Assembly (NCBI GenBank): GCA_964370825.1 | Contig: CAYJKY010000009.1 | Span: 21,629 to 85,628 of the forward strand | DNA length: 64,000 bases | Origin: CAYJBH01 sp964370825 | GTDB taxonomy: Bacteria; Bacillota; Clostridia; Oscillospirales; Ruminococcaceae | Reading direction: 5' to 3' | Shown here: one piece after another, positions 35,980-44,928 of the stretch | How positions within the stretch are numbered: position 1 is the first letter of the stretch | Layout: each line of letters opens with the position of its first letter | Notes under the pieces: generated by a model | The model's database searches: none | What the model saw: the letters and a program-made list of their open reading frames with translations, nothing else | Told to the model about the DNA's origin: nothing | Position numbers and translations under genes: made by a program

Positions 35980-36008
35980 TTGACAAATAAGGCAATTTCT
36001 CGTATAAT
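35980..36008 (+). promoter_or_regulatory. Predicted promoter of the pyr operon
   Basis: Perfect TTGACA (35980-35985), a 17-bp spacer and perfect TATAAT (36003-36008). The start point would be near 36015, leaving a leader of about 30 nt, too short for a PyrR-type attenuator. Control must therefore work at the promoter or elsewhere. Confidence 0.85.
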
Positions 36009-36043
36009 ATCATTAAATTAATACCATTTTTTCGGAGATTGAG

Positions 36044-37327
36044 GTGCATAATAACGAATTTGTAAGTCAAGATGTTTCGGATGTTTTTTTCGAAAATGCC
36101 GATATCTTTATCGACAATAATTTTATAAAGGGAAATCTTTTACTTAAGAATAACAGATGCTATATTACTAATGAGCCACCGACCAACATTAAGAGAATTG
36201 ACTGTTCCGGTCATCATATATTACCCGGTCTTGCAGACGTACATGTTCATCTGCGTGAACCGGGATTTGAGTATAAGGAAACTATTGCTACAGGCACCGC
36301 AGCCGCAGTAGCAGGTGGATACACATTACTGTGCAGTATGCCCAATTTAAACCCTGTGCCGGACAGTGTAAAAAACATTAAGATACAACTTGACAAAATA
36401 GCAAAGTCCGCCCTTTGTCGTGTGCTTGCATACGGTTCAATAACGATGGGACAACAGGGCGAACAGCTTGCCGATTTCGCTGAGCTCGCCCCACATTGCC
36501 CCGGTTTTTCCGACGACGGTAAAGGTGTTCAGGATGAGGAGATGATGCGCCGTGCGCTATTGCTTGGCAAGAAGCTCAACAGGCCTATTGTGGCCCATTG
36601 CGAAGTGGGTAACCCCGGTCAATTTGGAGTGATTCACCTAGGTGAATACGCTAAACAAAACAGTTTCTCGGGCATTTCCTCTGAGAGCGAATATAAAATG
36701 GTAGAACGTGACATACGGCTTGCCGAAGAGACAGGTGCCAAACTTCACATTTGCCACGTATCGACTGCCGAGAGTGTCGAGCTGATAAGGCAAGGCAAGG
36801 CAAGAGGCGTTAGAGTTACCGCCGAAACTGCACCACACTACCTACTTATGACCGACATGGACATAAAGGATGAGGGGCGCTTTAAAATGAACCCACCCAT
36901 ACGCTCCGCAGCTGACAGGGATGCTCTTATTGCAGGAATTTGCGACGGTACAATCGATGTAATAGCAACCGATCATGCGCCTCACAGCGAAGAGGAAAAA
37001 TCTAAAGGATTACTCGGCAGTGCGTTTGGAATTGTAGGTCTCGAAACCGCCTTCCCTACCCTTTACACCGGATTGGTGCGGAGCGGTAAAATCACGTTGA
37101 GCAAATTGGTCAATGTGATGTCGATTCGACCGAGAGAGATTTTCGGCATAGAATCGGGAATAAAAGATGGTGGGGTTGCGGATTTTTGTGTCGTTGATAC
37201 AAACATCAAATATCGTATTAACCCAAATGACTTCATATCAAAAGGAAGAGCATCACCATTTGAAGGGTACGAGGTGTATAGTAAGATTCTGCACACACAT
37301 TGCGGATTTAACATCGAGGAACAGTGA
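36044..37327 (+). CDS. pyrC: Dihydroorotase
   Basis: Zinc amidohydrolase of 427 aa, third step of pyrimidine synthesis (carbamoyl-aspartate to dihydroorotate). DVHVHLREPGFEYKET carries the HxH metal ligands and substrate Arg, HCEVGN and LHICHVST supply further His ligands, and ATDHAPHSEEEK holds the catalytic Asp. The length fits the Bacillus-type class. The start is GTG at 36044 with GGAG seven bases upstream. It is the first gene of pyrC-K-D-F-B-I and overlaps pyrK by 4 bp. Confidence 0.95.
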   Translation: MHNNEFVSQDVSDVFFENADIFIDNNFIKGNLLLKNNRCYITNEPPTNIKRIDCSGHHILPGLADVHVHLREPGFEYKETIATGTAAAVAGGYTLLCSMPNLNPVPDSVKNIKIQLDKIAKSALCRVLAYGSITMGQQGEQLADFAELAPHCPGFSDDGKGVQDEEMMRRALLLGKKLNRPIVAHCEVGNPGQFGVIHLGEYAKQNSFSGISSESEYKMVERDIRLAEETGAKLHICHVSTAESVELIRQGKARGVRVTAETAPHYLLMTDMDIKDEGRFKMNPPIRSAADRDALIAGICDGTIDVIATDHAPHSEEEKSKGLLGSAFGIVGLETAFPTLYTGLVRSGKITLSKLVNVMSIRPREIFGIESGIKDGGVADFCVVDTNIKYRINPNDFISKGRASPFEGYEVYSKILHTHCGFNIEEQ

Positions 37328-38052
37328 TGATTGATGCCAAATTTATCGTAGAAAAGAATAGTTTGATAGCCGAAAAGGTGTTTGAGCTTAAGCTTGTGGG
37401 AGAGCCGGGGAAAATAATACCCGGACAGTTTGTAAATATAAAAATTCCAAATTTTTTTCTACGACGCCCCATTTCTGTATCCGAAGTAGCAGCAGATGGG
37501 ATTACAGTCATATACAAGGTCGTCGGCAACGGTACCGCCGCAATCTCCTCACTTACAGCCGGCGACAATCTCTCGGTGCTGTGTGGACTTGGCAACGGAT
37601 TTACGGTTACCGAGCATAAAAAGCCATTGCTTATCGGTGGAGGGGTAGGCGCCCCACCGATGCTCTATCTCGCAAAAAAAATTTTTGAAAATGGTGTTGC
37701 CGCAGAGGTGGTTCTCGGTTTTCGTAGCGAGAAGGATGTTTTTTTAGTCGATAAGCTTGCCAAATACACAAGCAAGGTTCATGTCGCGACCGAAGATGGA
37801 AGTTACGGGAGTAAAGGTTATGTGACCGATGTGGTCAGAGGTCTTGATTATGATTATTTTTACGCCTGTGGTCCACTGCCTATGCTTAGGGCGCTCTCCA
37901 CTCTCGACACAGACGGACAGTTGTCCTTTGAGGAGCGGATGGGGTGCGGGTTTGGTGGATGTATGGGTTGTAGTTGTAAAAAAACTGACGGTAGTTATTC
38001 GAGAATTTGCAAGGAAGGCCCGGTTTTTAAAAAGGGTGATATAGATATTTGA
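37324..38052 (+). CDS. pyrK: Dihydroorotate dehydrogenase electron-transfer subunit
   Basis: FAD and [2Fe-2S] subunit of class 1B dihydroorotate dehydrogenase, 242 aa; passes electrons from PyrD to NAD+. RRPISVSEV binds FAD, LIGGGVGAPPM binds the nucleotide, and the cluster cysteines lie in ERMGCGFGGCMGCSCK with a fourth Cys in RICKEGP. It overlaps pyrC by 4 bp, implying translational coupling. Confidence 0.95.
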   Translation: MMIDAKFIVEKNSLIAEKVFELKLVGEPGKIIPGQFVNIKIPNFFLRRPISVSEVAADGITVIYKVVGNGTAAISSLTAGDNLSVLCGLGNGFTVTEHKKPLLIGGGVGAPPMLYLAKKIFENGVAAEVVLGFRSEKDVFLVDKLAKYTSKVHVATEDGSYGSKGYVTDVVRGLDYDYFYACGPLPMLRALSTLDTDGQLSFEERMGCGFGGCMGCSCKKTDGSYSRICKEGPVFKKGDIDI

Positions 38053-38072
38053 ACAGAAGGAGCAATCAAGCT

Positions 38073-38993
38073 ATGAATATTTCGGTTAACCTTTCTGGGG
38101 TTATACTTGATAATCCGATAATTGCCGCCTCCGGTGTAATCGGATACGGCTATGAATTTTCCGATGTTTTTGACATTAACATACTCGGTAGCCTGTCCTT
38201 TAAGGGTACGACAACCGAATCGCGTTTCGGAAATCCCACGCCGAGAATTGCGGAAACTGACTCCGGCATGTTAAACAGTGTCGGACTGCAAAACCCCGGT
38301 CTTGACGCGGTGCTTCAATATGAGCTTCCACGTCTTTTTACGGCATACCAAAAACCGGTAATCGCAAATATATCCGGCTTTTCGATAGAAGAGCTTGTGA
38401 CGCTTGCCGCCGCCTTTGACAAGGTTGAGCAGGTCGGTATTATCGAGCTTAATATCAGCTGCCCAAATGTACATAAGGGCGGTCTTGCCTTTGGCTCGGA
38501 TCCGGAGCAAGCCGGCAAAGTGACCAATGCGGTCAGAAAAGTTACAACCAAACCTCTTTATGTAAAGCTTTCTCCAAATGTGGCAAGCATAAAGGACATT
38601 GCCATGGCATGTGAGCAGGCGGGGGCCGACGGTGTGTCACTTATAAATACATTGCTTGGAATGCGTATCGACTATCGCACGGGAAAGCATATCCTTGCAA
38701 ACAAAACCGGTGGACTTTCAGGACCTGCCGTATTTCCTGTTGCTGTAAGAATGATTTACGAGGTAGCCACGGCAATTAAGCTTCCGATTATCGGAATCGG
38801 TGGTGTAGACAGTCCTCAAAAGGTTTTAGAGATGATGTCGGCGGGTGCGAGTGCTGTTCAAATAGGTGCCGCATTTCTTACAAACCCGAACATCTATTCC
38901 GAGATTATTTCCGGGCTACCTGCGGCAGTTGCCGAAACCGGATTTGATGATATAAACAAGATAATAGGGAGGACGTTATGCAACGAGAGGTGA
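38073..38993 (+). CDS. pyrD: Dihydroorotate dehydrogenase catalytic subunit (class 1B)
   Basis: FMN enzyme of 306 aa. GLQNPGLDAVLQYELP, the active-site ELNISCPNVHKGG, KLSPNVASIKDIA and GIGGVDSPQKVLEMMSAGA are seen. Together with PyrK it forms the NAD-linked enzyme of anaerobes. The ATG at 38073 with AGAAGGAG upstream is preferred; the frame opens 24 bp earlier at a TTG overlapping pyrK. Overlaps pyrF by 16 bp. Confidence 0.95.
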   Translation: MNISVNLSGVILDNPIIAASGVIGYGYEFSDVFDINILGSLSFKGTTTESRFGNPTPRIAETDSGMLNSVGLQNPGLDAVLQYELPRLFTAYQKPVIANISGFSIEELVTLAAAFDKVEQVGIIELNISCPNVHKGGLAFGSDPEQAGKVTNAVRKVTTKPLYVKLSPNVASIKDIAMACEQAGADGVSLINTLLGMRIDYRTGKHILANKTGGLSGPAVFPVAVRMIYEVATAIKLPIIGIGGVDSPQKVLEMMSAGASAVQIGAAFLTNPNIYSEIISGLPAAVAETGFDDINKIIGRTLCNER

Positions 38994-39673
38994 TTATCGC
39001 CTGTGACTTTCCGAACGAGGAGAGATTATTCGAATTTCTGAAAAAAATGCCGAGCGAGCAACTATTTCTAAAGGTCGGCATGGAATTGTTTTACGGTGCA
39101 GGACCGGACATAGTCAGACGTTTAAAGGCGGATGGACACAGAATTTTTCTAGATCTAAAGCTGCATGACATTCCCAACACGGTAAAATCGGCAATGAAGG
39201 TGATTTCTGAGCTTGGCGCCGACATAGTAAATATTCATGCCTCGGGCACCGTCGACATGATGGTTGCCGCCATGGAAGGTGCGCGCTACGCAAAAAATCC
39301 TCCAAAGGTAATTGCGGTTACCCAGCTTACCAGCACTGACGAGCAGCGAATGAAGGATGATTTGCTGATAAATGCACCTATTATAGATGTGGTTAACCAT
39401 TATGCCATGAACGCAAAAAAAGCAGGTCTTGATGGTGTTGTTTGTTCGCCGTTAGAGGCAAAGGCTGTTAAGGAACACTGCGGAAAAGAATTTATTACGG
39501 TTACACCCGGAATTAGGTTTGCAGACGGCGAGGCGGGTGATCAGGTTAGAATTGCTACCCCGGACAGGGCGGCAGGTATGGGATGCGACTACATCGTTGT
39601 CGGCAGAGCCGTTACAGCGGCGGATGACCCTCTCGAAGCATATCTTCGCTGTGTTAAGGAATTTACCAACTGA
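38978..39673 (+). CDS. pyrF: Orotidine-5'-phosphate decarboxylase
   Basis: TIM-barrel decarboxylase of 231 aa, last step to UMP. The catalytic Lys/Asp set lies in FLDLKLHDIPNTV (about residues 56-68), with the phosphate loop in TPGIRF and VVGRAVTAADDP near the C-terminus. This is the short PyrF group 1 length. The ATG at 38978 lies inside pyrD. No pyrE, pyrG or carAB is in the window, so the pathway is completed elsewhere. Confidence 0.96.
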   Translation: MQREVIIACDFPNEERLFEFLKKMPSEQLFLKVGMELFYGAGPDIVRRLKADGHRIFLDLKLHDIPNTVKSAMKVISELGADIVNIHASGTVDMMVAAMEGARYAKNPPKVIAVTQLTSTDEQRMKDDLLINAPIIDVVNHYAMNAKKAGLDGVVCSPLEAKAVKEHCGKEFITVTPGIRFADGEAGDQVRIATPDRAAGMGCDYIVVGRAVTAADDPLEAYLRCVKEFTN

Positions 39674-39701
39674 CCGTATCGGTCAACAACAAGGAGTGGG
39701 A

Positions 39702-40616
39702 ATGAAACATTTGATAGACCCAACCGACCTCTCGGTCGAAAAAATAGGTAATCTTATTAAGGTTGCCGACGACATTATGGATAATCCGTCGAAATACAGC
39801 GAAGCGTGTAAAGGCAAAAAACTTGCCACACTTTTTTTTGAGGCATCCACAAGAACAAGGCTCTCCTTCGAGGCGGCAATGATGGAACTTGGTGGTGGAG
39901 TATTAGGTTTTGCAGGCTCGGAAAATTCCTCGGCAAGCAAAGGCGAATCGGTCAGCGATACCATACGAACGGTTAACTGCTATGCCGACATTATTGCAAT
40001 GAGGCACCCTAAGGAAGGTTCAGCGCTTGTAGCGGCACAAAACTCTGCCATTCCGATTATCAATGCAGGCGACGGTGGGCATCAACACCCAACCCAAACC
40101 TTGACCGATCTACTAACAATACATAAACTGTGCGGACGTCTTTCCGGTTTAAGGCTCGGACTCTGCGGAGATCTAAAGTTTGGACGTACCGTCCACTCAC
40201 TTATCAGGGCAATGACAAGGTACAGCGACATAGATTTTGTGCTATGCTCGCCGGAAGAGTTGAAGCTTCCACGCTATGTAAAGGATGATATTGTTGACGG
40301 CGGCCACCGCTACCGGCAGTTCTCTTCGCTTGATGACTGCATTGGTCAACTCGATATTCTTTACATGACCAGAATACAACGCGAACGCTTTTTTAACGAG
40401 GAAGAATATCTACGGCTAAAGGACAGCTATATACTGGATGCCGATAAAATGTCGCTCGCCGATGAAAAATTGATTGTTCTTCACCCGTTACCGAGGGTAA
40501 ACGAGATAGCAACTGAGGTGGATAGTGACCCCAGGGCCTGTTATTTTAAACAGGTTTTATACGGAAAGTATATAAGAATGGCGTTGATTTTAGATATGCT
40601 TGAAATAAATGTGTAA
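39702..40616 (+). CDS. pyrB: Aspartate carbamoyltransferase catalytic chain
   Basis: Catalytic subunit of 304 aa joining carbamoyl phosphate to aspartate. FFEASTRTRLSFE is the carbamoyl-phosphate loop, HQHPTQTLTDL the central motif and VLHPLPRVNEI the aspartate site. The ATG at 39702 with AAGGAG upstream is chosen; the open frame runs 61 codons back through pyrF. A small TGACCG/CGGTCA hairpin (39671-39685) sits between pyrF and pyrB. Confidence 0.96.
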   Translation: MKHLIDPTDLSVEKIGNLIKVADDIMDNPSKYSEACKGKKLATLFFEASTRTRLSFEAAMMELGGGVLGFAGSENSSASKGESVSDTIRTVNCYADIIAMRHPKEGSALVAAQNSAIPIINAGDGGHQHPTQTLTDLLTIHKLCGRLSGLRLGLCGDLKFGRTVHSLIRAMTRYSDIDFVLCSPEELKLPRYVKDDIVDGGHRYRQFSSLDDCIGQLDILYMTRIQRERFFNEEEYLRLKDSYILDADKMSLADEKLIVLHPLPRVNEIATEVDSDPRACYFKQVLYGKYIRMALILDMLEINV

Positions 40617-40630
40617 AACAAGGAGAACGT

Positions 40631-41047
40631 ATGCAGATAGACAGTATACAGAACGGCATAGTTATCGATCACATTAAGGCCGGTAAAAGCATGGAGATAT
40701 ATCACTATCTACAGCTTAACAGGCTGAAAAACACGGTTGCAATAATTCAAAATGTTAAAAGTAAAAAGATGGGTTGCAAGGATATAATCAAGGTTGACGG
40801 TGAGATAGATAAAGGACTTGACCTTCTCGGATACTTTGATGAGAATATTACCATAAATATAATTAAGAACGGTAATCGCAGTGAAAAAAAACATCTTGGT
40901 TTACCTTCCGAGGTTAAGGGTGTAATATTTTGTAAAAACCCACGCTGCATAACCATGAGTGAACCGGAACTTGAGCAGGTTTTCCTGCTTACGAATCGTG
41001 AAAAGAGGGAGTATCGTTGCCGCTACTGTGAGCAGGCACACAAATAA
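40631..41047 (+). CDS. pyrI: Aspartate carbamoyltransferase regulatory chain
   Basis: Allosteric subunit of 138 aa. An N-terminal nucleotide-binding domain (GIVIDHIKAGKSMEIYHYL) and a C-terminal zinc domain with CKNPRC and YRCRYCEQ (four Cys ligands) are both complete. PyrI gives CTP/ATP control as in the enterobacterial holoenzyme. It is encoded 14 bp after pyrB. Confidence 0.95.
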   Translation: MQIDSIQNGIVIDHIKAGKSMEIYHYLQLNRLKNTVAIIQNVKSKKMGCKDIIKVDGEIDKGLDLLGYFDENITINIIKNGNRSEKKHLGLPSEVKGVIFCKNPRCITMSEPELEQVFLLTNREKREYRCRYCEQAHK

Positions 41048-41077
41048 TGACCAGCAGGGTCAAAAGAATGGAGACGG

Positions 41078-41878
41078 ATGGGATTTTTTTCCGCAGGAAA
41101 GAGTAGATATCATTATTCTGCCGCTACATTAAATCGACAAGGTAAAAGACCTTCTCAGCAGGATTCCTGCGGGTTGCTTTTGCCAAGTGACAATAAAACA
41201 CTCGGAGGCAGCAGGCTTTTTGCCGCTGTTGCCGACGGAATGGGTGGATTACAAAACGGATTAGAGGCGGCAGAGATGGCGGTATCCTACGTAATAAACG
41301 GGTGCGAGAAGCTCAAATCTGGTGAAAAACCGGAAAATATACCGGCAAAACTTGTAGACATAGTTCTGTCTGTAAACGATTTTGTTTATAGTAGATTTTT
41401 TGGAGATTCCGGAACTACACTCGCCGCAATTGCGATAGTTGGGGATAAATTATTTTGGATTGCAGTTGGGGACAGCATGATACTACTGTGCAGAGAGGGA
41501 AGAATATTTAGGTTAAACCATGAGCACAGCTATCACATGCTACTGCGAAGAAATGCACTATTAGATGGTGAACCGGACAAAATTTCGCCAATCAGTGGCA
41601 GTGACGAACACATGCTTTCTGCATATATCGGTGCTAAGGAGCTGTTTGATATAGACAGAAACATATATCACTACACCCTTATAAATGGGGATAAAATTAT
41701 TTTATGCACCGATGGCGTGAGCAGGTCAATTGATGATTCGACCATGTCGGTCATTTTAAAGAACCCACCGGACAGGGTTGTTGATATTATAGGGGGATTA
41801 ATTGAGCATAAGGCAAATCCCAGACAGGATAACTACACTGCGGTAGTAGCAGAGGTTTTGATTGAAGATCAGGTATGA
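41078..41878 (+). CDS. PP2C-type Ser/Thr phosphatase
   Basis: Metal-dependent phosphatase of 266 aa. Asp motifs: RPSQQDSCG (first Asp), VADGMGGLQNG (bimetal Asp-Gly), VGDSMILL, LCTDGVSRSI and RQDNYTAVV (last Asp-Asn). PP2C enzymes of this size reverse Hanks-type kinase phosphorylation or act as regulators. It is encoded 30 bp after pyrI on the same strand with an RBS but no visible terminator between, so it probably shares the pyr transcript. No kinase gene is nearby. Confidence 0.88.
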   Translation: MGFFSAGKSRYHYSAATLNRQGKRPSQQDSCGLLLPSDNKTLGGSRLFAAVADGMGGLQNGLEAAEMAVSYVINGCEKLKSGEKPENIPAKLVDIVLSVNDFVYSRFFGDSGTTLAAIAIVGDKLFWIAVGDSMILLCREGRIFRLNHEHSYHMLLRRNALLDGEPDKISPISGSDEHMLSAYIGAKELFDIDRNIYHYTLINGDKIILCTDGVSRSIDDSTMSVILKNPPDRVVDIIGGLIEHKANPRQDNYTAVVAEVLIEDQV

Positions 41879-42584
41879 CGAGTATAGCTATATAGGAGGG
41901 CGTCTTCACAATGAAGATAGCCTGTTTTGTGGCGAGAAATCCGGCAAAGGAGTTTTTGTGGTAGGCGATGGGAGCGGAAGTGACGGTAACGGAGCGATAG
42001 CCTCATCTGTTGTGACCAAGGCAATTGGGTACAGTCTCGAAAATGCAGTGCCGGGAAGTTGGTCTATGCGAAGAGCCTTTGTCAATGCTGATAAAGAGCT
42101 TAAAGGCGCACAACAAAAGCCCGGACTTGCAGACATGCGAACCACTGCCGCAGTGGTTCATATTGACCACGGTTCAGCATACCTTGCGCATTGCGGTGAC
42201 AGCAGAATTTATCATTTATCCGGAGGCAAATCACCTCTCATTACAGCCGACCACTCCATAAGCTACCGAAAATATGTAGAAGGTGAAATAACATTCGACG
42301 ACATCCATCATGACGAGGACAGAAATCACCTTACCGAAGCGCTTGGCAACCCAAAAACCTCGCCTACGCTTGCCAAGAAAAAAATACATCTTTCTCCGGG
42401 AGACGGGTTTTTAGTTTGTACCGACGGCTTTTGGGTAAACCTTCTTGAGGAGGAGATTTATATAGACTACATCAAGTCGGAAAACAGTGGACGGTGGTTA
42501 GAGTTTATGCTTTTAAGGATACTACCAAGGCTAAATCGACAATCCGACAACCTGTCGGCAATAACGATAACGGTTGAAGGATAG
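41862..42584 (+). CDS. Second PP2C-type phosphatase, divergent
   Basis: PP2C-fold protein of 240 aa. LHNEDSLFC, VVGDGSGSDGNG, HCGDSRIYHL, VCTDGFWVNL and QSDNLSAIT keep the metal Asp residues. The usual D-G-M-G-G reads D-G-S-G-S, a departure from the previous gene. The start is TTG at 41862 with AGAGG six bases upstream, overlapping the first phosphatase gene by 17 bp, so the two are coupled and may form a heteromer or act in sequence. Confidence 0.82.
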   Translation: MKIRYDEYSYIGGRLHNEDSLFCGEKSGKGVFVVGDGSGSDGNGAIASSVVTKAIGYSLENAVPGSWSMRRAFVNADKELKGAQQKPGLADMRTTAAVVHIDHGSAYLAHCGDSRIYHLSGGKSPLITADHSISYRKYVEGEITFDDIHHDEDRNHLTEALGNPKTSPTLAKKKIHLSPGDGFLVCTDGFWVNLLEEEIYIDYIKSENSGRWLEFMLLRILPRLNRQSDNLSAITITVEG

Positions 42585-42675
42585 TAGTTTCTCATTGACA
42601 ATGCCATTAATATATAACCTATGGAATATTTTTTATGCAGACTAACAGTTTTACTACGGAATAAATAACCGTTGA

Positions 42676-42704
42676 TTGAAAAAAATGTCAATCAATGTTA
42701 TAAT
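42676..42704 (+). promoter_or_regulatory. Predicted promoter of the phosphofructokinase gene
   Basis: TTGAAA (42676-42681), a 17-bp spacer and TATAAT (42699-42704). An inverted repeat TTGATTG (42672-42678) / CAATCAA (42689-42695) covers the -35 and could be an operator. Confidence 0.72.
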
Positions 42705-42735
42705 ATTAACAAATTAATTATTGAAAGGATTTAAA

Positions 42736-43971
42736 ATGATAGGTAATGTAATAATCGGACAGTCCGGTGGCCCTTCTTCGGTCATCAACTCCAGCCTGGC
42801 GGGCGTTTATAAAACAGCGCGCGAAAACGGCTTAACCGTTTACGGAATGCTTCACGGAATTCAGGGTTTGTTGGAGGAGCGTTATGTAGATCTTTCCACC
42901 CAGATAAAAAATGAGCTTGATGTTGAGCTTTTAAAGCGCACCCCCTCGGCATTTCTCGGCTCATGCCGTTACAAGCTACCTGATGTAGAGGACAAGCCTG
43001 AGGTATACGAGAAGCTGTTTGCAATACTTGCAAAGCTAAACATCGGTTTCTTCTTTTATAACGGCGGAAATGACTCAATGGATACCACAAAAAAACTTGC
43101 CGCATACGGTGAGAAGATCGGTAGCCCTATTCGCTTCGTCGGTGTTCCTAAAACAATTGACAACGACCTGGCTGTTACCGACCACACTCCCGGTTTCGGT
43201 AGTGCTGCAAAGTACATCGGCGCAACAGTAAAGGAATTGGTGCGTGACGGTCTTGTATACGACCAAAAGATGGTTACTGTAGTTGAGGTTATGGGACGTA
43301 ACGCCGGCTGGCTGACCGCCGCAACCGTGCTTGCTAAGGCAGAGGACAATCCCGGCCCAGACATGATATTCCTTCCGGAAAATGTTTTTGATGTTGACAC
43401 ATTCATAGATAAAATTGAGAATATTCAGAAATCCAAGAAGGCGATTCTTGTTGCCGTCTCGGAGGGTGTTAAGACCAAAAACGGAAAATATCTGTTCGAG
43501 CAGGAAGATGACCACATGACAACCACCGACGCTTTTGGTCACAAACAGCTCGGAGGAACGGCTGATTTCTTAAGCCAGCTGATTATTCGTGAAATTGGAT
43601 GCAAAACCCGTACTGTTGAGCTTTCCTCGCTACAGCGTTGTGCTGCTCACTTTGCTTCTCTTACCGACGTTGATGAGGCATTCTCGGTAGGTGCCGCCGC
43701 CGTCCACGCTGCATTGCAGGGACATACCGGCTGTATGGTTATCCTAAAGCGTGTAAATGATGATCCTTACCACTGCGTAACCGATCTTTACGACGTTTCC
43801 AAGATCGCTAATGTTGAGAGAACAATTCCGCTCGACTGGATTGACCTTGACAATAACATGGTTACCGAGGACTTCGCAAAGTACGCAAACCCGCTCATCT
43901 TCGGTGAAATTGCTCCGGTAATGGTAAACGGTATGCCAAGACACCTACAGCTCGACCTAAATAAGAAATAA
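42736..43971 (+). CDS. pfp: Phosphofructokinase, probably pyrophosphate-dependent
   Basis: Glycolytic enzyme of 411 aa phosphorylating fructose-6-phosphate. QSGGPSSVINSSLAG (residues 8-22) is the phosphoryl-donor loop, NGGNDSMDTT the metal/donor site and VGVPKTIDNDLAVTDHTPG the active site. In PKTIDND a lysine replaces the glycine of ATP-dependent enzymes, the known mark of PPi dependence. The donor loop reads GGND rather than GGDG, as in non-ATP types. The ATG at 42736 follows GAAAGGAT. PPi use would spare ATP in a fermenter. Confidence 0.9.
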   Translation: MIGNVIIGQSGGPSSVINSSLAGVYKTARENGLTVYGMLHGIQGLLEERYVDLSTQIKNELDVELLKRTPSAFLGSCRYKLPDVEDKPEVYEKLFAILAKLNIGFFFYNGGNDSMDTTKKLAAYGEKIGSPIRFVGVPKTIDNDLAVTDHTPGFGSAAKYIGATVKELVRDGLVYDQKMVTVVEVMGRNAGWLTAATVLAKAEDNPGPDMIFLPENVFDVDTFIDKIENIQKSKKAILVAVSEGVKTKNGKYLFEQEDDHMTTTDAFGHKQLGGTADFLSQLIIREIGCKTRTVELSSLQRCAAHFASLTDVDEAFSVGAAAVHAALQGHTGCMVILKRVNDDPYHCVTDLYDVSKIANVERTIPLDWIDLDNNMVTEDFAKYANPLIFGEIAPVMVNGMPRHLQLDLNKK

Positions 43972-44011
43972 AAATCATATATCATATAAAAGATAGTGGT
44001 ATCAACACAAC

Positions 44012-44036
44012 GGCTTTACATACACAATGTAAAGCC
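44012..44036 (+). terminator. Hairpin after the phosphofructokinase gene
   Basis: GGCTTTACAT (44012-44021) pairs with ATGTAAAGCC (44027-44036) around ACACA. There is no strong U tract, so termination is likely but not certain. Confidence 0.5.
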
Positions 44037-44112
44037 ATTGTGCTTTATATGCGATAAATATTTGTGCCATACCTTGTATAATAAAGATGAATTAGTTAAA
44101 CGAGATAGTAAA

Positions 44113-44787
44113 ATGTATTTTGAATATGGTGAAAAAGAAACTAATTATTTAAAGAATAAGGATAAACGCTTAGGTGAAGCGATAGAGAAAATCGGTATAC
44201 TAAAAAGACCGATAGATACAGATGTTTTCACAGCAATTATCAGAGCAATATTAGGTCAGCAGGTATCAAGACAGGCAAGAGAAACCGTGTTTGGGCGTAT
44301 GAGAGATGAGCTTACTATTATTTCAGCAGTAAAATTAAACAACTTAACAATCGAAGAAATACAAGCTTTCGGCACTACTTTCAAGAAAGCAGAGTATATG
44401 AAAGAGTTTGCCGAGAAGGTTTGTACCGGAGAGGTCAATCTTGATGAATTACACAAATTTACCGATGCCGAAATAATCGAAAAGCTATGTGCATTAAAAG
44501 GCATCGGTGTGTGGACGGCAGAAATGTTGCTTGCAAGTGCTTTACAGCGTGGTGATGTTTTTAGTTATGGAGATATTGCAATCCATAGAGGACTTCGTAT
44601 GCTCTATCGGCATAAAGATGTCACCAAGGAAATGTTTGAGCGATACCGAAAGAGGTATTCGCCCTATGGCACAACAGCAAGCGTGTATCTGTGGGCGATT
44701 GCAGCAGGAGCAATTTTGGAACTTGATGACCCAAAAAGCAATAAAGCATTCAAGAAACAAGCTAATACAAACATTGAATATTTCTAA
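44113..44787 (+). CDS. DNA-3-methyladenine glycosylase II family (HhH-GPD)
   Basis: Base-excision repair glycosylase of 224 aa, AlkA/HhH-GPD type without the N-terminal AlkA domain. FTAIIRAILGQQVSRQARE is the helical core, LKGIGVWTAEMLLAS the helix-hairpin-helix, and FSYGDIAIHRGLRML carries the catalytic Asp. It removes alkylated bases. The ATG at 44113 gives a natural N-terminus; upstream codons cross the hairpin region. Its RBS is weak. The following 141 bp before the ABC genes show nothing I can support. Confidence 0.88.
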   Translation: MYFEYGEKETNYLKNKDKRLGEAIEKIGILKRPIDTDVFTAIIRAILGQQVSRQARETVFGRMRDELTIISAVKLNNLTIEEIQAFGTTFKKAEYMKEFAEKVCTGEVNLDELHKFTDAEIIEKLCALKGIGVWTAEMLLASALQRGDVFSYGDIAIHRGLRMLYRHKDVTKEMFERYRKRYSPYGTTASVYLWAIAAGAILELDDPKSNKAFKKQANTNIEYF

Positions 44788-44928
44788 TGTTTAAGTAAAA
44801 ATTGTCGGTAATAATGAATGTAGGAAGTACGATTTGCAGCCACTCTGTTTGGCGCAGTAACTTGATGGTGTATTGTTTTCTGTGACGTGATAGCCTATAA
44901 TGATTATTATGTGAAGATGGTTGTAGCG

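Noticed and set aside
44813..44884. 23-codon open frame as a possible exported peptide
   Set aside because: No RBS, no leader-peptide features, and opposite strand to the exporter genes; chance length.
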